From positions 1,612,001-1,676,000 of the forward strand of contig NZ_CP080378.1 of NCBI RefSeq assembly GCF_019443445.1: 64,000 nt of DNA, read 5' to 3'. Shown in pieces: positions 1 through 8,699 of the stretch. The stretch comes from Massilia sp. PAMC28688 (GTDB taxonomy: Bacteria; Pseudomonadota; Gammaproteobacteria; Burkholderiales; Burkholderiaceae_D). Position 1 is the stretch's first letter. Every line of letters begins with the position of its first letter. Under the pieces are notes generated by a model. The model made no database searches. It was not told where the DNA came from and saw only the letters and a list, made by a program, of their open reading frames with translations. A program made the position numbers and the translations under genes.

Positions 1-1
1 C

Positions 2-790
2 GGACTCACTTTCCTGCTCGGCCTCGCAGGCGGCGCGCTGCCCATTGGCGGTGCGCTGATGACGTTCGCCGACATTGCCGAACGCGGACAGTTCGGCAAA
101 TTTGACTTCGCAATGATTGCATTTCTGACGGTGCTGACGACATGCGGGGCCCTCTTGCTCGTCTACGCGGCCCGGCTTGAGTTTTTCCGGCCAACCGACG
201 AACCCGTCATCTTTGACCGCAAGAGCCGCAAGATCTACCGCCTGTATCGCGCTGTTGAACCGGGACTCAAGGGCCTGTTCAAACCATGGCCTCTGCGCAC
301 CGCAGAGCACGACTGGGATGACGTGACGGGAGAATACCGCGTCATCATCACGCCCACCGGCGCCACTATATCGGCATCCCATGCGCTGCACTTTGTCGCG
401 GCAAGGCGGCAGGGCGGGGCAACGCTGGTCGAGGATTTTCAGGTGGCCAACCCATTGCTGCTGGGCGAGTTGACGGTGGCGTTATTTTGGGAACACATTC
501 GCCGTTTCATGGAAGAAGATGGCCCCCATGTGCCGCCGTCCGAGAGCGTCCACGTGGAAGCGGTGCCCTCTTCCCTGTGGCAAAGCATCGGCGCCGTCGG
601 GCCATTCGGTCCCAATTACCTGCGCTGGTGGCGCACCAGTCCGGTGGTGACCGGCTTTATGCACCTGTTCATCTGGCTGGTGCTGCCCTTCACGATGGTC
701 TGGGCCATTCTCAACTGGCTGAGCTACGCCACTTCCGTCCCGGTGCAATGGCCGGCCGAAGTCGTTGAAAGCATTGGTCCGGCAAATTGA
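2..790 (+). CDS. Membrane protein, possibly DUF6708 family (5' end outside window)
   Basis: The frame is open from the second base of the window, so the true start lies upstream. The first visible residues (GLTFLLGLAGGALPIGGAL) already form a hydrophobic segment. A second hydrophobic stretch follows (FAMIAFLTVLTTCGALLLVY), then a soluble part with PVIFDRKSRKIYRLY, and a C-terminal membrane segment (FMHLFIWLVLPFTMVWAILNW). The domain order and the PVIFDRKSRKIYR motif resemble DUF6708 proteins, which are often found near type VI secretion islands; this is from memory and unverified. The TGA stop overlaps the TTG that would begin the degenerate copy downstream. Function unknown. Confidence 0.7.
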   Translation, partial: GLTFLLGLAGGALPIGGALMTFADIAERGQFGKFDFAMIAFLTVLTTCGALLLVYAARLEFFRPTDEPVIFDRKSRKIYRLYRAVEPGLKGLFKPWPLRTAEHDWDDVTGEYRVIITPTGATISASHALHFVAARRQGGATLVEDFQVANPLLLGELTVALFWEHIRRFMEEDGPHVPPSESVHVEAVPSSLWQSIGAVGPFGPNYLRWWRTSPVVTGFMHLFIWLVLPFTMVWAILNWLSYATSVPVQWPAEVVESIGPAN

Positions 791-1577
791 CGAGCAAGCG
801 GCCATCAAGTAGAAAGCCGCCGGCTTCGGCGAAGGACAGGCAACCCGAGCCCGAGCCTCGGAGCGGACGCTTGATTAAATCTTTCAAACGCGGCGAGCCT
901 GCCAGTCCAGGAGCCACAGCTTTTGGCCTCGTCAAACGAACCTATCGCGATGCAATCGAATACAGAACGATCCCTGCGCAAGTGCGCGGCCTGGTTTTCC
1001 TGTCCGGCTTGGCCGGAGCGTTTCTGCCTATCATCGGGTGCCGAGGATGGTGGCGAATATCGTCGCGCACAGTGAGCTGGACAAGTTTGACTTTGTGATA
1101 CTGGCATTTCTGGCCGGCGTGACGGTATGCACCATCCCATGCGCTGCATTTCGTGGCGGTGGCGAGGCAGCGCGAGTCAACTCTGCTACAGGATTTCCAA
1201 GTCGCAAATCCCTGCTACTTGGCGAGTTCACCAATGGATCTTTTTCGGAAGACATTCGGCGCTCCATGGAAGTGAATGAACCTCACGTTCCGCCAACTGA
1301 AGCCATAAATGTAAAACCCGTGCCTTCATCCCTTGGCAGAGTCTGGGGGCGGTCGGCCCTTTCGGCAGAGCATGGGTGCAATTGGCCCTTTGGCCCCAAC
1401 TACCTGACATGGTGGCGGACCAATACGGCGGCTACTGTGATACTGCACTGTTCAGCTAAATATATCTGCCGTTTTCGTTGGTATGCGCTAGCTTCAACTG
1501 GCTCAGCTATGCCACCGCCTTCCCGGTGCAGTGGCCCGCGCAAATCGTCGAAGCCATCGGGCTGCTGCCCGGCTTGA
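787..1577 (+). pseudogene. Decayed tandem copy of the upstream membrane protein
   Basis: Pieces of a paralogue of the preceding gene lie in order but in different frames. An N-terminal piece (LVFLSGLAGAFLPIIG) ends in a frameshift near 1040. ELDKFDFVILAFLAGV continues in another frame. About 110 codons are then missing, followed by HALHFVAVARQ and LQDFQVANP in a third frame, DIRRSMEVNEPHVPPTE and FGPNYLTWWRTN in a further frame, and NWLSYATAFPVQWPAQIVEAIG at the end. The match partners in the intact gene include FGPNYLRWWRTS and NWLSYATSVPVQWPAEVVESIG. Several frameshifts plus an internal deletion make a functional product very unlikely. The upstream N-terminal region may show what the intact copy's missing 5' part looks like. 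Confidence 0.85.
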
Positions 1578-1627
1578 GGGTGCGGGCGTGCACGCTCCCT
1601 GACCGATCTTTGACGAAACTGCGCTCG

Positions 1628-1656
1628 AAAAAAAACCCGCCGAGGCGGGTTTTTTC
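1628..1656 (-). terminator. Rho-independent terminator of the outer-membrane barrel gene
   Basis: An ACCCGCC/GGCGGGT stem with a 2-nt spacer is flanked by eight A on one side and six T on the other. It could work on both strands. On the minus strand it lies 15 bp past the stop of the barrel gene. Confidence 0.8.
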
Positions 1657-1670
1657 TTGTGCGGCAAATA

Positions 1671-2180
1671 TTAGAACTTGAACGACACGCCAGCGCTGAC
1701 GTTGGTCATGTCGCTGTCTGGACGCTGCACTTCCAGGCGTGCCGACATGGTTGGGGTGATTGCATAGCTCAGACCCACGCCATACAGAACGCCCGAATCG
1801 TCGCCTTTTGCGGTGATGCCATTGCCCGACACTTCAGCGTTGATGCGGTTATAGCCCAGGCGGCCATACAGACTGAACTCATTGGTCAGCGGCAGGCCGG
1901 CGATTGCCGACAGGCCGATCTGGTCAGCGTTGACGCTTGCGCCGAAAACCTTAACATCGAACAGGCGACGGTAGTTCGCTTCAATAGCGAACGTCTGGTT
2001 CAGCTGGTAGCCGGCGAAGATGCCAACGCTGGTATCGTTGTCCTTGATGCCGTAGTCATCAACACCGTCAACGCGGGTCTGGCCAACGTCTGCGCCGATG
2101 TAGAAAGCAGGAGCGTCAGCCGCGGCAGCGGTCGACGCAACGATAGCCAGAGCGGCTGCGGCAGCGATTTTTTTCAACAT
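1671..2180 (-). CDS. Small outer-membrane beta-barrel protein (OmpA/OmpX-like)
   Basis: The 169-residue product has a clear signal peptide (MLKKIAAAAALAIVASTAAAADA). Amphipathic strands follow: FYIGADVGQTRV, VGIFAGYQLNQTFAIEANYR, FSLYGRLGYNRI, GVLYGVGLSYAIT. It ends in aromatic SAGVSFKF, the C-terminal Phe signal used by the BAM machinery. Length and strand pattern fit an eight-stranded barrel of the OmpX/OmpA N-terminal-domain type (OMP_b-brl). No peptidoglycan-binding domain is present. It is monocistronic, with its own terminator. Substrate or adhesion function cannot be told from sequence. Confidence 0.85.
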   Translation of the reverse strand: MLKKIAAAAALAIVASTAAAADAPAFYIGADVGQTRVDGVDDYGIKDNDTSVGIFAGYQLNQTFAIEANYRRLFDVKVFGASVNADQIGLSAIAGLPLTNEFSLYGRLGYNRINAEVSGNGITAKGDDSGVLYGVGLSYAITPTMSARLEVQRPDSDMTNVSAGVSFKF

Positions 2181-2281
2181 GATAGTAGCCTTAAAATAGG
2201 TAAATTATGGGAGCGGACGATAGCGGATATTGTCCGGGGTCCGCATTATGCCACAAAGCGGTGCGTAATGTTGCTATGTGG

Positions 2282-4489
2282 TCAATTGCCGACAGTCTTG
2301 CTGGCTTTGGCAATGGCATCGACCAAAGCGTCGAGCTTGGCAGGCTTGGTCAGATGGATATCAAAGCCACTTTCCAGTGCGCGGCTGCGGTCGCCGTCCT
2401 GGCCATAGCCGGTCAGGGCGATGAGGCCAATTCGGGCCGTGGCGGCCAGCGCGCGCAGGCGCACCGCCACTTCGTAACCCGACAGGTCGGGCAGGCCGAT
2501 ATCGATCACGGCCACGGCCGGCAGTTCCCGCTCGGCCACCAGCAAGGCTTGGCGCCCGTTAATCGCCTGCAAAACCGTGTAGCCGCTGATGGTCAGGACC
2601 TGGGTCAGCATCTCGCGCGCGTCATCATTGTCGTCCACTACCAGCACGCGCAGGCCCGGCGCCATGGCGGCTGGCTCCGCACGCGCCTCCACCGCCGGCG
2701 CCGCGCCGCTGGCCAGGGGCAGGACCACGGTAAAGACGCTGCCGCGCCCTTCCCCTAAACTGTCGGCCCGCACGCTGCCGCCATGCTGCTCCACCATGGC
2801 CCGTACCACGGCCAGGCCAATACCCAGCCCGCCCTTGGCGCGGTCAATCGAGGCCGCGCCCTGCATGAACACATCGAACACCTTGGGCAGCAGCGCGGCA
2901 CTGATGCCGATGCCGCTGTCGGCCACTTCCAGCACGGCCTTGCCGTCCTGCGCGGCCACCGTCACCCGCACTGCGCCACCTGCCGGGGTGTACTTGAAGG
3001 CATTGTCGAGCAGGTTGTTGATGATCTGCTCCAGCCGCATGGGGTCGGCCTCGACCGGCGCGGCGCCAATCTCGGCCGTGATGGCCAGGCCCTTGCCAAG
3101 GCCGCGCATGTCCATGCTGTCGAGGCAGGCGCGGGTGACCGCGCCCAGGTCGAGTGCCTGTTTGGTCAGCGAAACCTTGCCGGTCATGACGCGGCTGGCA
3201 TCGAGCAGTTCGTCGACGATATTGACCAGCAGGCCGCACTGGCGCCGGATGGCCTGGCGCGCGCGCTGGCTGGTCTCGGGCGTGGCGCCGGCGTATTCAA
3301 GCAGCGAAATGCCGGAGGTGATGGCGCTTAAGGGGTTGCGCAGCTCATGGCCCAGCATGGCCAGGAAGTCGTCCTTGGCCCGATTTTGCGATTCGGCCAC
3401 GGCGCGCGCGTCACGCGCGTCAGCCAGCAGGACTTCGCGCTCGTCGCTGCTGCGGCGCAGGGCCAGGCCGGCATCATGCAGGGCCGACTCCAGCTTGCCC
3501 ACTTCATCGATCGGCGACACGGCAATGACGGGCACCATGCCGCGGCCCAGGTCAAGCGCCGCGTGCGAAGCATGGTCGAGCGCGCGCACCAGGCGTTTGC
3601 CGAACAGGTAGGCCGCGCCAATGGCCAGCATCAGCGCCGCCAGCACGCCAATGGCGCTGAGCATGACGGCATTGCGCGCCGCTGCCTCCACTTCGCTGAC
3701 CGGCACCCCGACCGCCACCGTCCATCCGGACATGGGCGAGCGCTGCAGCACTGTGTAGAGCGACGTGCCCTCCCGGCTGTGGTTGCGCAGCACATCCGTG
3801 CGGCCGTCGCGGATTGCCCGCAGCAAGTCTTCCTTGGGGAGCTTGCCCACGAACTCGGCCGGCCCCCGGTTGCGCAGCACCGTCACGCCATCCTGGTCGA
3901 AGATGCCGATCAGCCAGCTGGACGGCACATTGTCGGCCGGGAACGCGCGCTGGAAATGCGCGGCCGGGTACCACTGCGAAATGACGACCCGGCGCCCGTC
4001 GTTCAAGGTCGCTGCCTTCTCGAGCGTCGCGACGTATTTGCCAGTGGCGCGGCCCACGATGAGCCTTGAAATATGGTGCCGGCTGTCGGCCAGCGCCTGC
4101 GCCACCCGCTGGCGCGTGGCTTCCTTTGGCGGCGCAATCGCGGTGCCGTAGGGGACGGCCGTGTTGAACAGCTGCCTGCCGTCGCTGGAGATGAGCGCCG
4201 TTTGCAGGCCGCTGTCGCCATTGGCCTCGCGGGCACGCTCGTAAAAGCCTGCGAGGTCGCCCTGTTCCAGCACCGTTGAGGTGGACAGTGCGTGTCCCAG
4301 GCCGGCGGCGAAGCTCCACTCGCGGTCGGTGGCCAGGCTCGTGGCGCGCGCCGCTTCCCGCATGCTGCGCAAGGCCGCCTCGCGCTCGCCGTCAAGCAGC
4401 GCGTCCAGGGCCAGCGCGGACGACAGCACCACCGGCACCAGCAGGGTGCCGACCATGAGCGCCAGGTGCACGCGGATTTTCACGGCCAT
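2282..4489 (-). CDS. Hybrid sensor histidine kinase/response regulator
   Basis: 735 residues. A membrane segment lies at about 9-31, a periplasmic sensor region (Cache-like by length and position) at 32-273, and a second membrane segment at about 275-298, followed by a HAMP-like linker. The HisKA domain carries the phospho-acceptor His at about 381 (LGHELRNP). The HATPase domain has an N box (NNLLDNAFKYTP) and glycine boxes (VADSGIGIS, GGLGIGLAVV). A C-terminal receiver domain has VVDDND, the phospho-acceptor Asp at about 663 (VIDIGLPD) and the Lys in LTKPAK. A separate output protein is probably needed because no DNA-binding domain follows. It starts 17 bp downstream of the M14 peptidase stop, so the two are likely co-transcribed. 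The signal sensed is unknown. Confidence 0.93.
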   Translation of the reverse strand: MAVKIRVHLALMVGTLLVPVVLSSALALDALLDGEREAALRSMREAARATSLATDREWSFAAGLGHALSTSTVLEQGDLAGFYERAREANGDSGLQTALISSDGRQLFNTAVPYGTAIAPPKEATRQRVAQALADSRHHISRLIVGRATGKYVATLEKAATLNDGRRVVISQWYPAAHFQRAFPADNVPSSWLIGIFDQDGVTVLRNRGPAEFVGKLPKEDLLRAIRDGRTDVLRNHSREGTSLYTVLQRSPMSGWTVAVGVPVSEVEAAARNAVMLSAIGVLAALMLAIGAAYLFGKRLVRALDHASHAALDLGRGMVPVIAVSPIDEVGKLESALHDAGLALRRSSDEREVLLADARDARAVAESQNRAKDDFLAMLGHELRNPLSAITSGISLLEYAGATPETSQRARQAIRRQCGLLVNIVDELLDASRVMTGKVSLTKQALDLGAVTRACLDSMDMRGLGKGLAITAEIGAAPVEADPMRLEQIINNLLDNAFKYTPAGGAVRVTVAAQDGKAVLEVADSGIGISAALLPKVFDVFMQGAASIDRAKGGLGIGLAVVRAMVEQHGGSVRADSLGEGRGSVFTVVLPLASGAAPAVEARAEPAAMAPGLRVLVVDDNDDAREMLTQVLTISGYTVLQAINGRQALLVAERELPAVAVIDIGLPDLSGYEVAVRLRALAATARIGLIALTGYGQDGDRSRALESGFDIHLTKPAKLDALVDAIAKASKTVGN

Positions 4490-4506
4490 CCTTGTAGGCG
4501 CAGCCG

Positions 4507-6267
4507 TTACAGCGCCACGTCGGTGCGCATGACGGGATAGAGATTCAGGCGCTCATCCCACGACGAATGCAGGCGCGCAAAAAACTCCAGGCGGGCCGCA
4601 CCATCCTTGGCAAAAGCGGGGTCGGTGGCCAGGCGCTGCCGGAAGCGCTCGGCCAGCGCGGGGTCGCGCGCCATCATGTCGCGCGCCTCGTCTTCAGCCA
4701 CATAGTCTTCCAGGTATTCCTTGCGTTCAAAGGCGGTGTTGAACCGGCCCCAGGCCAGCATCGAATCGGGTGCCTTGGGTTCGAGCAGCGCCGCCACCAG
4801 GCGCGCCTTGGGCTGGCCGATCGGCACGAACAGCGAACCCTTGGGGATGGGGCGCGGCTCGGCGCTCCACTCGCCCTGGACAGAGACGCGCTGGTGCGAT
4901 TCGAGCGAGGTGGGGCTGAGCGTGACCTTCTGGGCGCGGAAGGTTTCCACATCGGCTTTGTCGCGTCCCTGTTCCAGCACACGGAAGGTGATGCCGTGCT
5001 GGCGCAGCTTGGTGCCGACCATGGCGGCGTACGCGGCCGGCACCACGTAGCCTGCCGCCGGCAGTTTCACCTGCAGGTCCGGCACCATCTCGTCGCGCAG
5101 CGGCACGGTCCAGATCTGCGGGCGTGTTTCGTCATAGCGCGTCATGAGCTGGCCCGACACGTCCGACGGGGTGCGGGAGTAGGCATAGCCGCGAAAGTCG
5201 ATCATGCGTGCCTTGTCGGTCGCCTTGTACGACAGCGGCACGGTGGCCGCGCCCAGTTTGGCCGCGCGTGCGTCGGCCTGGGCCACCGCCTGCTGCCACT
5301 TGGCGCCATGCTCGGCCACCTGGGACAGCACCGACACCACGGTATTGCGCGTGATGCGCACGCGCGTTGGATAATCCTTCCAGGCGTGGGTCTCCACCAG
5401 CATGGCCAGGCGGTTGCGCAAGGGGATGTAGCCGGTCGAAAAGCGCGGATCGGACACATTGTCGATAAAGCCCGAGGCAGGATTGTCGGTGTCGGCAAAG
5501 GACATGTAAAAGGCATGCGGCATCGATCCCTGGCGCGTGAGGTCGGCCAGCACATTGTCGCGCAGCTCGCGGCCGCTGGCGCGCAGGGCCTGGTCGGCCG
5601 AATGCACGGGTTCGACCTGGATCGAGACATCATGTTCGAACTTGGCGCCGTTGGTTACATGCAGATCGATGTAGGTCAGCGGGTCCCAGGCATTGACCAG
5701 CGCCAGCATGGCCTGCATCTCGGGGCTGTCGGCCTTGGCATAGTCGCGGTTGAGGTTGAAGTTCTGGGCGGTCGCGCGCCAGCCCGTTTCCACCGGTCCG
5801 CGCTGGTTGGGGCGGTTCCACTTCTTGAAGCGCTCGTGGCCATCGATATTGAAGACGGGGATGAAGAGCACCACTTGCTTGTCGAGCGCGCCGGGGGCGG
5901 CCTTGTTTTCCAGCACTTCGCGCAGGGCCAAAAAGCCGGCATCCTTGCCGTCGATTTCACCGGCGTGGATGCCGCCCTGGATCAGCGTGACCGGCAGGGA
6001 GCGCTTTGCGGCCGCCTGCGCCGTCATGGCGCCGGTGCGGGTGACGACGAGTGCCTTCATGGGACGCCCTTCCGGCGTGGTGCCGAAGTCGATGCACTTG
6101 GCGGCCTTGGGATAGGCCCGCTGGAACTGCGCACACAGCTTGATCACTTCATCATAGCGGCCAGTGTGCGTAAATTGCGACCGCTCGGCAATGGTGCTCA
6201 GGTCGGGGGCGGCGTGGGAAGGGGAAAGTGCGCCCAGCAGGGCAAGCGTCAACACACTACGGATCAT
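4507..6267 (-). CDS. Secreted M14-family zinc metallopeptidase
   Basis: The start was chosen at MIRSVLTLALLGALSPSHA because it gives a clean signal peptide; an upstream in-frame extension of 26 residues does not. Zinc ligands are visible as HAGEIDGKD (His101, Glu104) and LHVTNG (His203), and the catalytic Glu as LVETHAWK (about 292). This is the M14 carboxypeptidase arrangement. After the catalytic domain (about 40-330) comes a roughly 250-residue C-terminal region of unknown role. The protein should act in the periplasm or outside the cell, probably on peptides or peptidoglycan-derived peptides; the substrate is not deducible. It lies just upstream of the hybrid kinase, suggesting one transcript. 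Confidence 0.9.
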   Translation of the reverse strand: MIRSVLTLALLGALSPSHAAPDLSTIAERSQFTHTGRYDEVIKLCAQFQRAYPKAAKCIDFGTTPEGRPMKALVVTRTGAMTAQAAAKRSLPVTLIQGGIHAGEIDGKDAGFLALREVLENKAAPGALDKQVVLFIPVFNIDGHERFKKWNRPNQRGPVETGWRATAQNFNLNRDYAKADSPEMQAMLALVNAWDPLTYIDLHVTNGAKFEHDVSIQVEPVHSADQALRASGRELRDNVLADLTRQGSMPHAFYMSFADTDNPASGFIDNVSDPRFSTGYIPLRNRLAMLVETHAWKDYPTRVRITRNTVVSVLSQVAEHGAKWQQAVAQADARAAKLGAATVPLSYKATDKARMIDFRGYAYSRTPSDVSGQLMTRYDETRPQIWTVPLRDEMVPDLQVKLPAAGYVVPAAYAAMVGTKLRQHGITFRVLEQGRDKADVETFRAQKVTLSPTSLESHQRVSVQGEWSAEPRPIPKGSLFVPIGQPKARLVAALLEPKAPDSMLAWGRFNTAFERKEYLEDYVAEDEARDMMARDPALAERFRQRLATDPAFAKDGAARLEFFARLHSSWDERLNLYPVMRTDVAL

Positions 6268-6411
6268 CGGTAAGGCTCCGGCAGGAAGGAAAAGTGCCCG
6301 GCGGATACCCGGGGTGCGGAAATTATAGTCGTGTTTGAGTGACAAGGCCGCCCGTACGCGTTTATGCTTACCGGTAGCGCTCGTTTGAGCGCGTCAACGA
6401 CGAGGCCACAT

Positions 6412-6804
6412 ATGGAACACGAATTGACCATCCTGGGCTGGACCCTGGTGCTGGCGCTGGTGCAGATCCTGCTGGCGGCGGCCATGCGTGACGCTGAAAC
6501 GGGGCTGGCGTACAACATGGGGCCGCGCGACGGCGAGGCGCCACCCATGCGCCCCATCACGGGTCGCTTGCAGCGGGCCCAGAACAACCTGCTGGAAACG
6601 CTGCCGCTGTTTGCCGCTGCCGTGCTGGCCGCGCATGCCCTGGACCGCACCGGGGGCACAACGCTGCTGGGCGCCCAGATTTACCTGGCCGCACGGGTAC
6701 TCTACGTGCCCCTGTACGCCTTTGGCGTGCCGCTGGTGCGCTCGCTGGTGTGGCTGGCGTCGATTGGCGGCCTGCTGCTGGTGATCAAGGCCATCCTGTT
6801 CTAA
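6412..6804 (+). CDS. MAPEG-family membrane protein
   Basis: The 130-residue integral membrane protein has four hydrophobic segments and the MAPEG hallmark region (MRPITGRLQRAQNNLLETLPLF), in which the RAQxNxxE motif contributes to the glutathione-binding site in characterised members. The start at MEHELTILGW was chosen because the first membrane helix begins there; an upstream in-frame ATG adds only a non-hydrophobic leader. Bacterial MAPEG proteins of this size are usually uncharacterised, and glutathione transferase or peroxidase activity is only a family-level expectation. It lies on the same strand as nhaA but is separated from it by a structured leader. Confidence 0.88.
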   Translation: MEHELTILGWTLVLALVQILLAAAMRDAETGLAYNMGPRDGEAPPMRPITGRLQRAQNNLLETLPLFAAAVLAAHALDRTGGTTLLGAQIYLAARVLYVPLYAFGVPLVRSLVWLASIGGLLLVIKAILF

Positions 6805-6820
6805 GAACCGGCCATGCCTG

Positions 6821-6965
6821 GTCATTGGCGAGCTGGCGCGCGCCAATGACGAGCCGCTTACGGCATAGTACGCATACATCTTGCCATCTTGAAAAGGCGC
6901 GCGGCGCCTGCCGCTGCCAGCCTGCATGGCGATGCAGTTTCAGCCTGACCGCTAAAGGAAAAAAA
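6821..6965 (+). promoter_or_regulatory. Structured leader upstream of nhaA (possible ion-responsive RNA)
   Basis: Three consecutive perfect hairpins can be read. GTCATTGGCG/CGCCAATGAC has a 10-bp stem and 10-nt loop (6821-6850). AGGCGC/GCGCCT has a 3-nt loop (6895-6909). CTGCAT/ATGCAG has a GGCG tetraloop (6922-6937). The first could simply terminate the MAPEG transcript. The last ends about 18 nt before the AAAGGA ribosome-binding site of nhaA. nhaA-I and nhaA-II leader RNAs, reported as lithium-responsive, are known upstream of nhaA. Whether this leader matches either consensus was not tested. Confidence 0.45.
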
Positions 6966-8195
6966 TTGCGCATCGAAAAACGCCTCTCGAAAACGTTCAA
7001 GCAATTTACCCAGTCCGGCAAGGCGGGCGGCATCGTCCTGATTGCATGCACGCTCGTTTCGCTGGCCATCGCCAATTCATCCTTCGGTCCTGCCTACCTC
7101 GGTTTCTGGCAAACCTATGTGGGGGGCCTCACCATCGAGCACTGGGTCAATGATGCCCTGATGGCGATTTTTTTCCTGCTCATTGGCCTGGAACTGGAGC
7201 GCGAGCTGTACAACGGCGAGCTGTCCGACCTGCGCAACGCCATGCTGCCGATCATGGCGGCGGTGGGCGGTATCGGGGTCCCCGCGCTGATCCACTTCCT
7301 GCTCAATGGCGGCACCCTGACCCAGGCCGGCGTGGGCATCCCGATGGCCACCGACATTGCCTTCGCGCTTGGTGTGCTGGCCCTGCTTGGCAGCAAGGTG
7401 CCGGCCTCGCTCAAGGTTTTCCTCACGGCGCTGGCAGTCATGGATGACCTGGGCGCGATCATTGTCATCGCTGTCTTTTACACCGCGCAATTTTCCTTCC
7501 TGTATCTCATATCCGCGCTCGGCGTCTTTGTCGGCCTGCTGCTGATGAACCGGGTGCTGCGGGTGATGGCGCTGCTGCCCTACCTGATTGGCGGCGCGCT
7601 GATGTGGTTTCTCATGCTCAAATCCGGGGTCCATGCCACGATTGCCGGCGTGCTGCTCGCGTTCGCCATTCCCTATTCCGCCACGGAAGACGATGCCACG
7701 TCGCCGTCGCACCGGCTGGAGCATGTACTGCACAAGCCGGTCGCCTTCCTGATCCTGCCGGTGTTTGCACTGGCGAATACCGGCATCCTGATCGGCACCG
7801 GCTGGGCCCAGGAGCTGCTTTCCGCCAACAGCCTTGGCATCCTGCTGGGCCTCGTGATAGGCAAGCCGCTGGGCGTGTTCCTGTTCAGCTTTGCCGCCGT
7901 CATGCTGGGCGTGTGCCGCCTGCCGCTCGATTTGGCCTGGCGCCATATCCTGGGCGCCGGTTTGCTGGCCGGCATCGGCTTTACCATGTCGATCTTTATC
8001 ACCAATCTCGCCTTCATCGGGCAGGCTGGCGTGATCAACGGATCGAAAATGGCCATTTTGATTGCCTCGCTGACGGCCGGCCTGATTGGCTTTGTGTGGC
8101 TGAAGATGTTCGGTGCGCCGCTGGCGTCCGATCCCGATCCCGACACCATGGACTTCGACACGTCGCCCCTGCCGGGCCCGCTCGGCTCGCGCTAA
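6966..8195 (+). CDS. nhaA: Na+/H+ antiporter NhaA (TTG start)
   Basis: This inner-membrane antiporter exports Na+ (or Li+) in exchange for protons. The start is placed at a TTG preceded by AAAGGA at 7-nt spacing; the first residues (MRIEKRLSKTFKQFTQSGKAGGI) match the usual NhaA N-terminus, whereas upstream in-frame starts add unrelated sequence. The 409-residue product has about 12 membrane helices. Signature segments are FFLLIGLELERE, GIPMATDIAFALGVLALLG and LAVMDDLGAIIVIAVFYT, with the paired Asp of the transport site in MDDLGA. The C-terminal IGFTMSIFI is also typical. The TTG start and structured leader suggest post-transcriptional control. Confidence 0.95.
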   Translation: MRIEKRLSKTFKQFTQSGKAGGIVLIACTLVSLAIANSSFGPAYLGFWQTYVGGLTIEHWVNDALMAIFFLLIGLELERELYNGELSDLRNAMLPIMAAVGGIGVPALIHFLLNGGTLTQAGVGIPMATDIAFALGVLALLGSKVPASLKVFLTALAVMDDLGAIIVIAVFYTAQFSFLYLISALGVFVGLLLMNRVLRVMALLPYLIGGALMWFLMLKSGVHATIAGVLLAFAIPYSATEDDATSPSHRLEHVLHKPVAFLILPVFALANTGILIGTGWAQELLSANSLGILLGLVIGKPLGVFLFSFAAVMLGVCRLPLDLAWRHILGAGLLAGIGFTMSIFITNLAFIGQAGVINGSKMAILIASLTAGLIGFVWLKMFGAPLASDPDPDTMDFDTSPLPGPLGSR

Positions 8196-8206
8196 AGGGG
8201 CGGATT

Positions 8207-8599
8207 TTACAGGGAGTACGCGAACTCGTAGGCGTGCTCCCCGCCCGCGATCATGATCTTGCAGCTGCCCTCCAGGCCAGCCAGTTCGCCCGTGCCCGAC
8301 CCCGGCACCACGGAGATGGCCAGCTGGCTGGCGCCATCATGCATGACGCCGGAATGCTGCAGCGCGAAGCTGCCGCTGCGCCCGTCGAGGATTGCCGTCA
8401 CGTGTTCGATAGCAACGTAGGCCGCTGAACCCGCAGCCGGATTGCCGGCCGAGAGCATTTCGCCCTGGCCCACGCCCACCATGTCGCCGCCATACTCCTT
8501 GTCGATCAGCATGCGGCCCACGGCCACGCGCCCTGCGCCTTCGCCCGCCGGCGCCGGTTTCATCACGATCTCGAATGTGCCCTTCGCTACCTTGCCCAT
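8207..8599 (-). CDS. DUF3224 domain protein
   Basis: The 130-residue soluble protein has no signal peptide. The pattern GTFEIVMKPAP, GRMLIDKEYGGDMVGVGQGEML, AYVAIEHVTAILDGRSGSFALQHSG and ISVVPGSGTGELAGLEG is the DUF3224 signature, a small antiparallel barrel of unknown function that fills essentially the whole length. Related proteins are often annotated as conserved hypothetical in soil bacteria. It lies 47 bp past the terminator of the oxidoreductase gene, so it probably has its own promoter, or is reached only by read-through. Function cannot be inferred further. Confidence 0.88.
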   Translation of the reverse strand: MGKVAKGTFEIVMKPAPAGEGAGRVAVGRMLIDKEYGGDMVGVGQGEMLSAGNPAAGSAAYVAIEHVTAILDGRSGSFALQHSGVMHDGASQLAISVVPGSGTGELAGLEGSCKIMIAGGEHAYEFAYSL

Positions 8600-8616
8600 G
8601 CCATTCTCCCAAAGTG

Positions 8617-8653
8617 AAAAAAGCCTGCGCGGTGAACCCGGGCAGGCTTTTTA
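8617..8653 (-). terminator. Rho-independent terminator after the indolepyruvate oxidoreductase gene
   Basis: An AAAAAGCCTGC/GCAGGCTTTTT stem has a 13-nt loop, so on the minus strand it ends in a T run. It lies between the stop of the large oxidoreductase gene and the DUF3224 gene. Confidence 0.75.
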
Positions 8654-8699
8654 TTGTAGCGCCCCGGGCATTGCTGCCCGGGCGCCGGTATCGCTATTT

